64,000 nt of DNA from Pseudomonas sp. Marseille-Q3773 (GTDB lineage: Bacteria; Pseudomonadota; Gammaproteobacteria; Pseudomonadales; Pseudomonadaceae). The notes beneath the pieces were generated by a model. That model did no database searches. It saw only the letters and a program-made list of their open reading frames with translations, and was not told the origin of the DNA. The stretch covers positions 496,001-560,000 of the forward strand of contig NZ_OU745390.1 in the NCBI RefSeq assembly GCF_916618955.1, in the 5' to 3' direction. The position numbers and the translations under genes are program-made. Shown in pieces: positions 18,350-26,979 of this stretch. The number at the start of each line of letters is the position of its first letter. Positions within the stretch are counted from its first letter, which is position 1.

Positions 18350-18885
18350 GGCAGCATGCGCAACAGCGTGTTGTCGCGCTTGATGTAGTGATGGTACAGG
18401 CCGGCCACGGCATGGATGCCGATCAACCAGTAGCCCCAGCTGCCGACGCGTTCATGCCAGCCCTTGATGAACTTGGCCTGGTCCGGGTCGGGGCCGATCA
18501 GGTGCGGCAGCTCCAGGCCGAAGAACGGCACCGGTTTGTCGGCAGCGCTGAGGATCAGCCAGCCGGCCAGCGGCAGGCCGATCATCAGCAGGTACAGCGC
18601 CAGGTGCACCAGGTGTGCCAGTCCGGTCTGCCAGGCTGGCGGCTTCGGCGCGATCGGCGGCGTCGGGCGGCTCAGGCGGATCGCCAGACGCAGCCAGACC
18701 AGCACGAACACGCTGAGCCCGAGCATGAAGTGCAGGTCTTTCATCAGGTTGCGTTCGGCGCTGTCCTTGGGGAACAGGCCGCGGAATTCAATGAGGGCAT
18801 AGACAGCGGCCAGCAGCACCAGCATCAGCCAGTGCAGGGCGATGGACAGGCGCGCGTAATGGGGCGCGGGGGTGGTTGAAACCAT
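18340..18885 (-). CDS. Cytochrome b561-family membrane protein
   Basis: A 181-residue protein with four hydrophobic helices and conserved His residues in the b561 pattern (SIALHWLMLVLLAAVY, LHFMLGLSVFVLVWLRL, GLAHLVHLALYLLMIGLPLAGW, GYWLIGIHAVAGLYHHYIKRD). These proteins carry two b hemes and move electrons at the inner membrane, for example to superoxide in the CybB type. Its 3' end overlaps the converging PLP-enzyme gene by 10 bp. A large inverted repeat lies just upstream of its promoter region. Confidence 0.93.
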   Translation of the reverse strand: MVSTTPAPHYARLSIALHWLMLVLLAAVYALIEFRGLFPKDSAERNLMKDLHFMLGLSVFVLVWLRLAIRLSRPTPPIAPKPPAWQTGLAHLVHLALYLLMIGLPLAGWLILSAADKPVPFFGLELPHLIGPDPDQAKFIKGWHERVGSWGYWLIGIHAVAGLYHHYIKRDNTLLRMLPYK

Positions 18886-18938
18886 GATCGGTCCTCGTCA
18901 TCAGGTCGGTTGTATGTCTTTATATTTTTGTGCTTGTG

Positions 18939-19153
18939 AGATCGAGCGCCGCCCGCGCGGCGCATCGCGGATGAAATCCGCTCCTACATTTGTTGCAACG
19001 TGCCGAACCTGTTATGCCATGGTCGCCTGCCTTGGTGCATGACTTGAGTCGTACAAACCGGCTGACAACCATGGCCTGACAGGCATGGTCACGTTGCAAC
19101 AAATGTAGGAGCGGATTTCATCCACGATGCGCCGCGGGGGCGGCGCTCGATCT
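18939..19153. repeat. Two REP-like units forming a 64-bp inverted repeat
   Basis: The left arm (18939-19002) and right arm (19090-19153) are reverse complements over 64 bp with two mismatches, separated by 87 bp. Each arm contains the Pseudomonas-type segment TAGGAGCGGATTTCATCC and a GC-rich palindromic tip (GCGCCGC...GGCGCTCGATC). The spacer itself has imperfect dyad symmetry around CATGG. No ORF lies inside. It looks like a BIME or a small mobile derivative of RAYT-type repeats. Confidence 0.85.
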
Positions 19154-19182
19154 TGAAACCTCCGCAAATCATAAGACAAGCG

Positions 19183-20109
19183 CTAAGGCAAATGTGGCCA
19201 ACTGTCAGCCACCAGAAACACCCGCTTCACTTCCTGCCAGGCGCCATCGGCATCCGGTTCCAACCGCACCAGCAACTGCGCCGGTGCCTGCCGTTCCAGC
19301 ACATGCAGCCACGCCGCAAACTGCTCCGCTGCCCAGCACTCGTTCGCCTCGACCCGCGCCGGTGCCAGCCAGGCCTGCCGCGGCAGCGGCTGCCAACGCT
19401 CACCTTCAGCCATTACCCAGTCCCGCCGCCGCAGCCAGCGCCCGCGCAGGTGCTGCGGGTTGGCGCCCTGCGGTGGCTCGGCCTGGCCTGGCCACGGGTA
19501 GAACAGATAACCCCCCAGCCACACATGCGCCTGTACCTGGCCAACCCCCAGCTGTGCCAGCACTTCGCGACTGTGTGCACGGTTCGACATGGGCAACTGG
19601 TGCCTCGCCAGGTGCGCCAGCTTGGTCCCCAGCCGGTCGTGGCAACCCGGCCCTAGCCAGGTGGCAGGGTCCTGCCCGGCGTGCTCCGGCCCCAGGTACA
19701 GCTTGATGGCCAGTTCCAGGTGGTGCACGCCGTCGCGGTCGCGCAGCAGCACATCCAGCTCGCCCAGGGTGCGCCCGCCGTCGCGAATCGCCAGGTTCGC
19801 CGCCAGCACTTCGATGCCTGGCGCCTGGCCCAGGGCAAACTGCCACAGGCGTTCGTAGTAGTGGCCCAGACGCCGGCTGCCCAGTTGTGCCAGCCAGTCG
19901 CGCAACGCCCGGTCATCGTCGTCCAGCGCCCGCAACCAGCGCTCCAGGCATTGCGGCTGGTCCGCCCACAGGCTACCGGCCAGCGGGTGGCGCTGGGGGC
20001 AGGGCGGGGCATCGAGCAGCGGCGGCGACACCAGCACCCAGGCCAGGTCGCGCACGGCGGGGCGGCGTAACTGTCGGGGCAGGTCGTAGAGCAGGGCGAA
20101 TGGCGTCAT
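19183..20109 (-). CDS. DUF1853 family protein
   Basis: A 308-residue protein with no signal peptide or membrane helices. Recognisable family features are the N-terminal PFALLYDLPRQLRRPAVRDLAWVL and the central ELDVLLRDRDGVHHLELAIKLYLG, which resembles a PD-(D/E)xK-like core (ELD, then ELAIK). The nuclease-like reading is my inference and no function is established that I know of. The start at 20109 is the family N terminus; upstream in-frame codons run through the nadK promoter and are rejected. It is divergent from nadK, 88 bp apart. Confidence 0.85.
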   Translation of the reverse strand: MTPFALLYDLPRQLRRPAVRDLAWVLVSPPLLDAPPCPQRHPLAGSLWADQPQCLERWLRALDDDDRALRDWLAQLGSRRLGHYYERLWQFALGQAPGIEVLAANLAIRDGGRTLGELDVLLRDRDGVHHLELAIKLYLGPEHAGQDPATWLGPGCHDRLGTKLAHLARHQLPMSNRAHSREVLAQLGVGQVQAHVWLGGYLFYPWPGQAEPPQGANPQHLRGRWLRRRDWVMAEGERWQPLPRQAWLAPARVEANECWAAEQFAAWLHVLERQAPAQLLVRLEPDADGAWQEVKRVFLVADSWPHLP

Positions 20110-20127
20110 GCTGCGAGCATAGCCGGT

Positions 20128-20157
20128 TTGCCGCTGCCCGGTGGTTTCGCCCATAAT
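20128..20157 (+). promoter_or_regulatory. Putative sigma-70 promoter of nadK
   Basis: TTGCCG (20128-20133) and CATAAT (20152-20157), separated by 18 bp, lie about 40 bp before the nadK ATG, in the gap shared with the divergent DUF1853 gene. Confidence 0.45.
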
Positions 20158-20197
20158 CGGGGCATTGTCACCCGCCGCAGAGCCTCGCAGGAGCCCC

Positions 20198-21088
20198 ATG
20201 GAGCAATTTCGCAATATCGGTATCATCGGCCGCCTTGGTAGCTCGCAGGTGCTCGACACCATTCGCCGACTGAAAAAATTCCTCCTCGAGCGCCACCTGC
20301 ACGTGATCCTCGAGGACACCATTGCCGAAGTGTTGCCCGGCCATGGCCTGCAAACCTCCACCCGCAAGCTGCTCGGCGAGGTCTGTGACTTGGTCATCGT
20401 GGTCGGCGGCGATGGCAGCCTGCTGGGCGCCGCCCGCGCCCTGGCCCGGCACAACATTCCGGTACTCGGCATCAACCGTGGCAACCTGGGCTTCCTCACC
20501 GATATCCGCCCGGACGAACTGGAAGAGAAGGTCGCCGAAGTGCTCGACGGCCACTACCTGGTGGAAAACCGCTTCCTGCTGCAGGCCGAGGTGCGCCGGC
20601 ACAACGAAGCCATTGGCCAGGGCGACGCGCTGAACGACGTGGTGCTGCACCCGGGCAAGTCCACGCGGATGATCGAGTTCGAGATCTACATCGACGGCCA
20701 GTTCGTTTGCAGCCAGAAGGCCGACGGCCTGATCGTCGCCACGCCTACCGGCTCCACCGCCTACGCGCTGTCGGCTGGTGGCCCGATCATGCACCCCAAG
20801 CTCGACGCCATCGTCATCGTGCCGATGTACCCGCACACCCTGTCGGGCCGGCCGATCGTGGTCGATGGCAACAGCGAACTGAAAATCGTGGTGTCCAAGG
20901 ACCTGCAGATCTACCCGCAGGTATCCTGTGACGGCCAGAACCACTTCACCTGCGCCCCCGGCGACACCATCACGGTGAGCAAGAAACCGCAGAAACTGCG
21001 CCTGATCCACCCGCTGGACCACAACTACTACGAGGTCTGCCGTACCAAGCTGGGCTGGGGCAGCCGCCTGGGAGGCAGGGACGACTGA
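20198..21088 (+). CDS. nadK: NAD(+) kinase
   Basis: A 296-residue cytoplasmic enzyme phosphorylating NAD+ to NADP+. Motifs: GGDG at residues 70-73 (VVGGDGSLLGAAR), LGINRGNLGFLTD, the NE/D-type element ALNDVVLHPG, and TPTGSTAYALSAGGPI. Length is normal. The start MEQFRNIGIIGR follows GCAGGAG. Its stop overlaps the next start (TGATG), opening a tight operon with the phosphoesterase and rhomboid genes. Confidence 0.97.
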   Translation: MEQFRNIGIIGRLGSSQVLDTIRRLKKFLLERHLHVILEDTIAEVLPGHGLQTSTRKLLGEVCDLVIVVGGDGSLLGAARALARHNIPVLGINRGNLGFLTDIRPDELEEKVAEVLDGHYLVENRFLLQAEVRRHNEAIGQGDALNDVVLHPGKSTRMIEFEIYIDGQFVCSQKADGLIVATPTGSTAYALSAGGPIMHPKLDAIVIVPMYPHTLSGRPIVVDGNSELKIVVSKDLQIYPQVSCDGQNHFTCAPGDTITVSKKPQKLRLIHPLDHNYYEVCRTKLGWGSRLGGRDD

Positions 21089-22059
21089 TGCTCGATCCGG
21101 CGCGAAGTTTCGACATCATCGGCGATGTGCATGGCTGTGCGCTGACCCTCGAACGCCTGCTCGACGCCCTCGGTTACAAACGCCAGGCCGGTGTCTGGCG
21201 GCATCCGTGGCGCCAGGCGCTGTTCCTGGGCGACATCGTCGACCGCGGGCCACGCATCCGCGAGGCGCTGCATATCGTCCATGACATGGTCGAGGCCGGC
21301 CAGGCGTTCTGCATCATGGGCAACCATGAATACAACGCCCTGGGCTGGGTGACCCCGGCCTTGCCTGGCAGCGGCAAGGCCTATGTGCGCGAGCACACGC
21401 CACGGCATGCCCGGCTGATCGACGAGACCCTGACCCAGTTCGCCCAGCATCCGGCGGACTGGCACGACTTCGTCAACTGGTTCTACGAGCTGCCGCTGTT
21501 CGTCGACGCCGGGCGTTTCCGCCTGGTGCACGCCTGCTGGGACCCACGCCTGATCGAGCCGCTGCGTCAGCAATACCCCGACGGCTGTATCGACCAGCAC
21601 TTCATCCAGGCTTCGGCGGTGAACGGCAGCTTTGCTGCCAACGTGTGCAACCGGCTGTTGCGCGGTACCGACATGCGCTTGCCGGACGGGCTGACCCTGA
21701 CCGGCGGCGACGGCCTGACCCGGGCGTTCTTCCGCACCAAGTTCTGGGAAGAAGACCCGCAAACCTACGGCGACATCGTGTTCCAGCCCGACGCCCTGCC
21801 GGCAGAAGTGGCCAACACCCCACTCAGCCACAGCCAGAAGAACGCCTTGCTGCGCTACGCCGAAGACGAGCCGATGCTGTTCGTCGGCCATTACTGGCGC
21901 AGTGGCCACCCGGCGCCGATCCGTGCCAACCTGGCCTGCCTGGACTACAGCGCGGTGCTCTACGGCAAGCTGGCCGCCTACCGGCTGGATGATGAAACCC
22001 GCATAGACCCGCACAAGTTCGTCTGGGTCGACGTCGACCGCCCACAGGCCAGCCAATGA
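21088..22059 (+). CDS. Calcineurin-like metallophosphoesterase (PrpE/ApaH-like)
   Basis: A 323-residue protein with a full metallophosphoesterase signature: DVHG (DIIGDVHGCALTLERLL), GDIVDRGP, GNHE (IMGNHEYNALGW), the later His in LVHACWDP, and VGHYWRSGHP near the C terminus. Such proteins act as Ser/Thr phosphatases or dinucleoside polyphosphate hydrolases; the sequence does not decide. It is translationally coupled to nadK (1-bp overlap) and overlaps the rhomboid gene by 4 bp (ATGA). Confidence 0.92.
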   Translation: MLDPARSFDIIGDVHGCALTLERLLDALGYKRQAGVWRHPWRQALFLGDIVDRGPRIREALHIVHDMVEAGQAFCIMGNHEYNALGWVTPALPGSGKAYVREHTPRHARLIDETLTQFAQHPADWHDFVNWFYELPLFVDAGRFRLVHACWDPRLIEPLRQQYPDGCIDQHFIQASAVNGSFAANVCNRLLRGTDMRLPDGLTLTGGDGLTRAFFRTKFWEEDPQTYGDIVFQPDALPAEVANTPLSHSQKNALLRYAEDEPMLFVGHYWRSGHPAPIRANLACLDYSAVLYGKLAAYRLDDETRIDPHKFVWVDVDRPQASQ

Positions 22060-22943
22060 ACATTATCGAAGTGATGCGCTTGCCGCTGTCGGTCGACCTC
22101 AGCGGCTTCGTCCAGCTGCTGCAGCGCCTGCAGGTGCCGCACCGGGTCAGCGAGGAGGGCGAGGTCCAGGTGCTGTGGGCGCCCGAAACCCTGGCCGCAG
22201 ATGTGCGCGAACTCTACCAGCGCTACCCCGACGGCAACGCCGACATCCAGGCGAGCGACGAACCGGTGGAGGCGGGCGTGCCCGCGTCTGGCCCTGGCCA
22301 GCCCTCCCTGGCAGAACAGGCCCGCGCCTGCAAGGTCACCACCCTCACCCTGCTGCTGTGCTTCATCGTCGCCGGCCTCACCGGCCTGGGCGACAACTTC
22401 ACCACCATCAGCTGGTTCACCTTCCTCGACTTCCGCGTGCAGGGCGACTACCTGTACTTCAGCCCGCTGGCGCAAGGCCTGGAACAAGGCCAGTGGTGGC
22501 GCCTGGTCTCGCCGATGCTGCTGCACTTCGGCGTGCTGCACCTGGCCATGAACAGCCTGTGGTACTGGGAGCTGGGCAAACGCATCGAGCTGCGCCAGGG
22601 CCCCTGGGCGCTGCTGGGCCTGACCGTGCTGTTCAGCCTGGTGTCCAACCTGGCCCAGCACTATACCAGCGGGCCGAGCCTGTTCGGCGGCCTGTCCGGG
22701 GTGCTGTACGGCCTGCTCGGGCACATCTGGTTGTACCAGTGGCTGGCGCCCAATCGCTACTTCACCCTGCCCAAGGGCGTGCTGGCCATGATGCTGATCT
22801 GGCTGGTGGTATGCCTGACCGGCGTGGTCGGCACCCTGGGCCTGGGCCAGATCGCCAATGCCGCGCATGTCGGCGGGCTGCTCATCGGATGCCTGACCGG
22901 GCTCTTGGGTGGGGCGCTGGCCAGGCGTAAACTGTCGGCTTGA
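22056..22943 (+). CDS. Rhomboid-family intramembrane serine protease
   Basis: A 295-residue GlpG-type protease of the inner membrane. A cytoplasmic N-terminal domain of about 90 residues precedes six hydrophobic segments. Catalytic Ser214 lies in GGLSGVLYGLLGH and His271 in NAAHVGGLLIG. The HxxxN element (LHLAMN, His162 and Asn166) is also present. It overlaps the metallophosphoesterase gene by 4 bp and is followed 13 bp later by the YeaC gene. The arrangement is part of the nadK-pepN core block. Confidence 0.95.
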   Translation: MNIIEVMRLPLSVDLSGFVQLLQRLQVPHRVSEEGEVQVLWAPETLAADVRELYQRYPDGNADIQASDEPVEAGVPASGPGQPSLAEQARACKVTTLTLLLCFIVAGLTGLGDNFTTISWFTFLDFRVQGDYLYFSPLAQGLEQGQWWRLVSPMLLHFGVLHLAMNSLWYWELGKRIELRQGPWALLGLTVLFSLVSNLAQHYTSGPSLFGGLSGVLYGLLGHIWLYQWLAPNRYFTLPKGVLAMMLIWLVVCLTGVVGTLGLGQIANAAHVGGLLIGCLTGLLGGALARRKLSA

Positions 22944-22956
22944 ATCAGGAGACACT

Positions 22957-23217
22957 ATGTCCACTTTCGCGCAAATGATCGAAAACATCACACCCGAGAT
23001 CTACCAGAGCCTGAAACTGGCGGTGGAGATCGGCAAATGGTCCGACGGCCGCAAGCTCACCGCCGAGCAGAAGGAGCTGTCGCTGCAGGCGGTAATCGCC
23101 TGGGAGATGAAAAACCTGCCCGAAGACCAGCGCACCGGTTACATGGGCCCGCAGGAATGCGCATCCAAGTCGGCACCGATTGCCAACATTCTGTTCAAGT
23201 CGGACTCGGTACATTGA
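22957..23217 (+). CDS. YeaC-family (DUF1315) small protein
   Basis: An 86-residue cytoplasmic protein beginning MSTFAQMIENITPEIYQSLK, with LTAEQKELSLQAVIAWEMKNLP as the family core. No catalytic motif is evident and the function is unknown. The ATG follows AGGAG. Its stop codon overlaps the TTG start of the DUF2797 gene, indicating translational coupling. Confidence 0.92.
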   Translation: MSTFAQMIENITPEIYQSLKLAVEIGKWSDGRKLTAEQKELSLQAVIAWEMKNLPEDQRTGYMGPQECASKSAPIANILFKSDSVH

Positions 23218-24044
23218 TCGAACTCGCACGTGGCTCGTTGAGCAAGATGGCGGTAAGCCTGCAGGCGCCAGTGGTGCAATACAGCTTCCGCCTGGGGGAC
23301 ACCCAGGTGCCGGTCAACCCGCTGATCGGCCAGCGCCTGCGCCTGGAATACCTCGGCGCGATTCACTGCAGCCATTGCGGCAAGCGCACCAAGACCAGCT
23401 TCAGCCAGGGCTACTGCTACCCGTGCATGACCCGGCTGGCCCAGTGCGACGTGTGCATCATGGCCCCGGAAAAGTGCCACTACGACGCCGGCACCTGCCG
23501 CGAACCGTCGTGGGGCGAACAGTTCTGCATGACCGACCATGTGGTCTACCTGGCCAACTCGTCGGGGATCAAGGTCGGCATCACCCGCGCCACCCAGCTG
23601 CCGACCCGCTGGCTCGACCAGGGCGCCAGCCAGGCCCTGCCGATCCTGCGCGTGGCCACCCGCCAGCAGTCCGGCCTGGTCGAGGACCTGCTGCGCAGCC
23701 AGGTACCCGACCGCACCAACTGGCGCACCCTGCTCAAGGGTGACGCCGAGGAACTTGACCTGGTCGCTATCCGCGAGCAGGTGTTCGCCGCCTGCGCCGA
23801 TGGCCTGCGTGAACTGCAGGGGCGCTTCGGCCTGCAGGCGGTCCAGCCACTGACCGACGCCGAAGTGGTGCAGATCCGGTACCCGGTCGAGGCCTACCCG
23901 ACAAAGATCGTCAGCTTCAACCTCGACAAGGACCCGGTGGCCGAAGGCACGCTGCTGGGCATCAAGGGCCAGTACCTGATCTTCGACACCGGTGTGATCA
24001 ACATTCGCAAGTACACGGCCTACCAGTTGGCCGTACTCCAGTAA
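23214..24044 (+). CDS. DUF2797 family protein: zinc-ribbon-like Cys cluster plus GIY-YIG-like segment
   Basis: A 276-residue protein, probably started by TTG at 23214 overlapping the preceding TGA (family members begin with a similar xIELARGSLSKM). A Cys-rich region holds Cys52, 55, 68, 71, 78, 81, 88, 95 and 105, mostly in CxxC pairs, consistent with zinc binding. It is followed by HVVYLANSSGIKVGITRATQ, with Tyr112, Lys120-Val-Gly-Ile-Thr124, Arg132, Glu157 (LVEDLL) and Asn169. That order resembles the catalytic residues of GIY-YIG / T5orf172-type nucleases. The nuclease reading is inference. It sits between yeaC and pepN. Confidence 0.85.
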   Translation: MIELARGSLSKMAVSLQAPVVQYSFRLGDTQVPVNPLIGQRLRLEYLGAIHCSHCGKRTKTSFSQGYCYPCMTRLAQCDVCIMAPEKCHYDAGTCREPSWGEQFCMTDHVVYLANSSGIKVGITRATQLPTRWLDQGASQALPILRVATRQQSGLVEDLLRSQVPDRTNWRTLLKGDAEELDLVAIREQVFAACADGLRELQGRFGLQAVQPLTDAEVVQIRYPVEAYPTKIVSFNLDKDPVAEGTLLGIKGQYLIFDTGVINIRKYTAYQLAVLQ

Positions 24045-24056
24045 AAGGACCTGCAC

Positions 24057-26714
24057 ATGCGTACCGAACAACCGCAAGTGATCTACCTCAAGGATTACCA
24101 GGCGCCCGAGTACCTGATCGACGAGACGCACCTGACCTTCGAGCTGTTCGAGGACCACACCCTGGTCCACGCGCAACTGGTCATGCGCCGCAACCCGGCA
24201 CGCGGTGCCGGCCTGCCGCCACTGGAACTCGACGGCCAGCAGCTGGAACTGCTGCGCGTTGCGCTGGATGACCAGGAACTCGGGCCGGATGCCTACCGGC
24301 TCGATGCCGACAGCCTGACCGTGCAGCCCAAGGCTGAGCGCTTCACCCTCGACACCAGCGTGAAGATCCACCCCGAAAGCAATACCGCACTGGAAGGCCT
24401 GTACAAGTCGGGCAAGATGTTCTGCACCCAGTGCGAGGCCGAGGGCTTCCGCAAGATCACCTACTACCTCGACCGCCCGGACGTGATGAGCACCTTCACC
24501 ACTACGGTGATCGCCGAGCAGCACCGCTACCCGGTATTGCTGTCGAACGGCAACCCGATCGGCAGTGGGCCGGCCGAAGATGGCCGCCACTGGGCGACCT
24601 GGGAAGACCCGTTCATGAAGCCGGCCTACCTGTTCGCCCTGGGGGCCGGTGACCTGTGGTGCGTCGAGGACAGCTCCCCCCGCCAGTCCGGCCGCGACGT
24701 GACCCTGCGCATCTATGTCGAGCCCGAGAACATCGACAAGTGCGACCACGCCATGGTCAGCCTGAAGAAGTCGATGCGCTGGGACGAGGAAGTCTATGGC
24801 CGCGAGTATGACCTGGACATCTTCATGATCGTCGCGGTCAACGACTTCAACATGGGCGCCATGGAAAACAAGGGCCTCAACATCTTCAACTCCAGCTGCG
24901 TGCTGGCCCGTGCCGAAACCGCCACCGATGCCGCCCACCAGCGCGTCGAAGGCGTGGTGGCCCATGAGTACTTCCACAACTGGTCGGGCAACCGCGTCAC
25001 CTGCCGTGACTGGTTCCAGCTGTCGCTCAAGGAAGGCTTCACGGTGTTCCGCGATGCCGAGTTCAGCGCCGACATGAACTCGCGCACGGTCAAGCGCATC
25101 GAGGACGTCGCCTACCTGCGTACCCACCAGTTCGCCGAAGACGCAGGGCCCATGGCCCACCCGGTGCGTCCGGACAGCTTCATCGAAATCTCCAACTTCT
25201 ACACCCTGACCGTGTACGAGAAGGGCGCCGAAGTGGTGCGCATGGTGCGTACCCTGCTGGGCGCCGAGGGCTTCCGCAAGGGCAGCGACCTGTACTTCGA
25301 GCGCCACGATGGCCAGGCGGTGACCACCGACGACTTCATCAAGGCCATGGAAGATGCCAATGGCGTCGATCTGACTCAGTTCAAGCGCTGGTACAACCAG
25401 GCCGGCACCCCGCGCCTGGAAGTCAGCGAGGCTTATGACGGCGCCGCGCAGACCTACAGCCTGACCTTCCGCCAGAGCTGCCCGGCGACCCCGGACAAGG
25501 CCGAGAAACTGCCGTTCGTGATCCCGGTGGAACTTGGCCTGCTGGATGCCGCAGGCAACGACCTGCCGCTGCAACTGGCCGGCGAAGCGACAGCGCAGGG
25601 CACCAGCCGTGTGCTGTCGGTGACCGAGGCCGAGCAGACCTTCACCTTCCAGGGCATCCAGGCCAAGCCGCTGCCGTCGCTGCTGCGCGGTTTCAGCGCA
25701 CCGGTCAAGCTGAGCTTCCCCTACGACCGCGACCAGCTGATGTTCCTGATGCAGCACGACAGCGACGGCTTCAACCGCTGGGAGGCGGGGCAGCAGCTGT
25801 CGGTGCAGGTGCTGCAGGAGCTGATCGGTCAGCATCAGCGCGGCGAAACGCTCAAGCTCGACCAGCGTCTGATCACTGCCCTGGGCACTGTGCTCGGTAA
25901 CGAGTCGCTGGACCCGGCCATGGTTGCCGAAATGCTCTCGCTGCCGGGTGAGGCCTACCTCACCGAGATCAGCCAGGTGGCCGACGTGGACGCCATCCAC
26001 GCCGCCCGCGAGTTCGCCCGCCAGCAGATCGCCGAGCAGCTGTTCGACGCCCTGTGGGCGCGCTACAAGGCCAACCGCGAAGTGTCGCGCAGCACCGCCT
26101 ACGTGGCCTCGGCCGAGCACTTCGCCCGCCGCAGCCTGCAGAACATCGCGCTGTCGTACCTGATGCAAAGCGGCAAGCCGCAGGTGCTGCAGGCGACCCT
26201 GGAGCAGTTCGAGCACTGCGACAACATGACCGAGCGCCTGACCGCCCTGGCCGTGCTGGTCAACTCGCCGTTCGAGGCCGAGCGGGCCAAGGCGCTGGAA
26301 GCCTTTGCCGAACACTTCAAGGACAACCCGCTGGTCATGGACCAATGGTTCAGCGTGCAGGCGGCCAGTACGCTGCCGGGCGGGCTGGCGCGGGTCAAGG
26401 CGCTGATGCAGCACCCGGCGTTCACCCTGAAGAACCCGAACAAGGTCCGTGCGCTGGTCGGCGCCTTTGCCGGGCAGAACCTGGTCAACTTCCATGCGGC
26501 GGATGGTTCGGGGTATCGCTTCCTGGCCGACCTGGTGATCGAGCTCAATGCCCTGAACCCGCAGATCGCCTCGCGGCAACTGGCACCGCTGACCCGCTGG
26601 CGCAAGTATGACGATGCGCGTCAGGCCCTGATGAGGGGCGAGCTGGAGCGGATTCTGGCTTCTGGTGAGCTGTCCAGTGATGTGTATGAGGTTGTCAGCA
26701 AGAGCCTGGCTTGA
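24057..26714 (+). CDS. pepN: Aminopeptidase N (M1 family)
   Basis: An 885-residue zinc metallopeptidase. The substrate-recognition motif GAMEN is at residues 267-271, and the zinc site HExxH spans His303-His307 (HEYFH) with the third ligand in LSLKEG downstream. Length matches E. coli PepN, and the C-terminal helical domain is intact. A Shine-Dalgarno AAGGAC precedes the ATG, 12 bp after the DUF2797 gene. A REP pair follows the stop and probably ends the transcript. Confidence 0.98.
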   Translation: MRTEQPQVIYLKDYQAPEYLIDETHLTFELFEDHTLVHAQLVMRRNPARGAGLPPLELDGQQLELLRVALDDQELGPDAYRLDADSLTVQPKAERFTLDTSVKIHPESNTALEGLYKSGKMFCTQCEAEGFRKITYYLDRPDVMSTFTTTVIAEQHRYPVLLSNGNPIGSGPAEDGRHWATWEDPFMKPAYLFALGAGDLWCVEDSSPRQSGRDVTLRIYVEPENIDKCDHAMVSLKKSMRWDEEVYGREYDLDIFMIVAVNDFNMGAMENKGLNIFNSSCVLARAETATDAAHQRVEGVVAHEYFHNWSGNRVTCRDWFQLSLKEGFTVFRDAEFSADMNSRTVKRIEDVAYLRTHQFAEDAGPMAHPVRPDSFIEISNFYTLTVYEKGAEVVRMVRTLLGAEGFRKGSDLYFERHDGQAVTTDDFIKAMEDANGVDLTQFKRWYNQAGTPRLEVSEAYDGAAQTYSLTFRQSCPATPDKAEKLPFVIPVELGLLDAAGNDLPLQLAGEATAQGTSRVLSVTEAEQTFTFQGIQAKPLPSLLRGFSAPVKLSFPYDRDQLMFLMQHDSDGFNRWEAGQQLSVQVLQELIGQHQRGETLKLDQRLITALGTVLGNESLDPAMVAEMLSLPGEAYLTEISQVADVDAIHAAREFARQQIAEQLFDALWARYKANREVSRSTAYVASAEHFARRSLQNIALSYLMQSGKPQVLQATLEQFEHCDNMTERLTALAVLVNSPFEAERAKALEAFAEHFKDNPLVMDQWFSVQAASTLPGGLARVKALMQHPAFTLKNPNKVRALVGAFAGQNLVNFHAADGSGYRFLADLVIELNALNPQIASRQLAPLTRWRKYDDARQALMRGELERILASGELSSDVYEVVSKSLA

Positions 26715-26738
26715 GTTTTCCGTAGCCTGAGCCGACCT

Positions 26739-26822
26739 CTTCGCGGGTAAACCCGCTCCCACAGGTACTGCACCGCTTTCATGAGCTGTGCACGACCTGT
26801 GGGAGCGGGTTTACCCGCGAAG
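26739..26822. repeat. REP pair (perfect 28-bp inverted repeat)
   Basis: CTTCGCGGGTAAACCCGCTC opens the left arm (26739-26766). The right arm (26795-26822) is its exact reverse complement, with a 28-bp spacer. This is the common P. putida REP in head-to-head arrangement, placed 24 bp after pepN. Confidence 0.92.
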
Positions 26823-26979
26823 CTTTTGGAGCCGATAACAAAACATAACACCCCGCCCGTTGTGTTCCCGCAAATATCCCCGCTACGATTCCCTCAAGCT
26901 ATTGCAGGGCTCTAGCTCAGGCTTTTCGCAGTACCTGCAGTGCATTGACCCACCAACAAGAACACAACAGGGGGCAGTC

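Noticed and set aside
19183..20499. Longer start for the DUF1853 gene (438 codons)
   Set aside because: The extra 130 residues would be antisense to nadK and its promoter and lack family similarity.
23139..26762. Very long open frame (1207 codons) on the minus strand opposite the DUF2797 gene and pepN
   Set aside because: It mirrors the codon-position bias of pepN and has no recognisable domain; pepN motifs on the plus strand are unambiguous.
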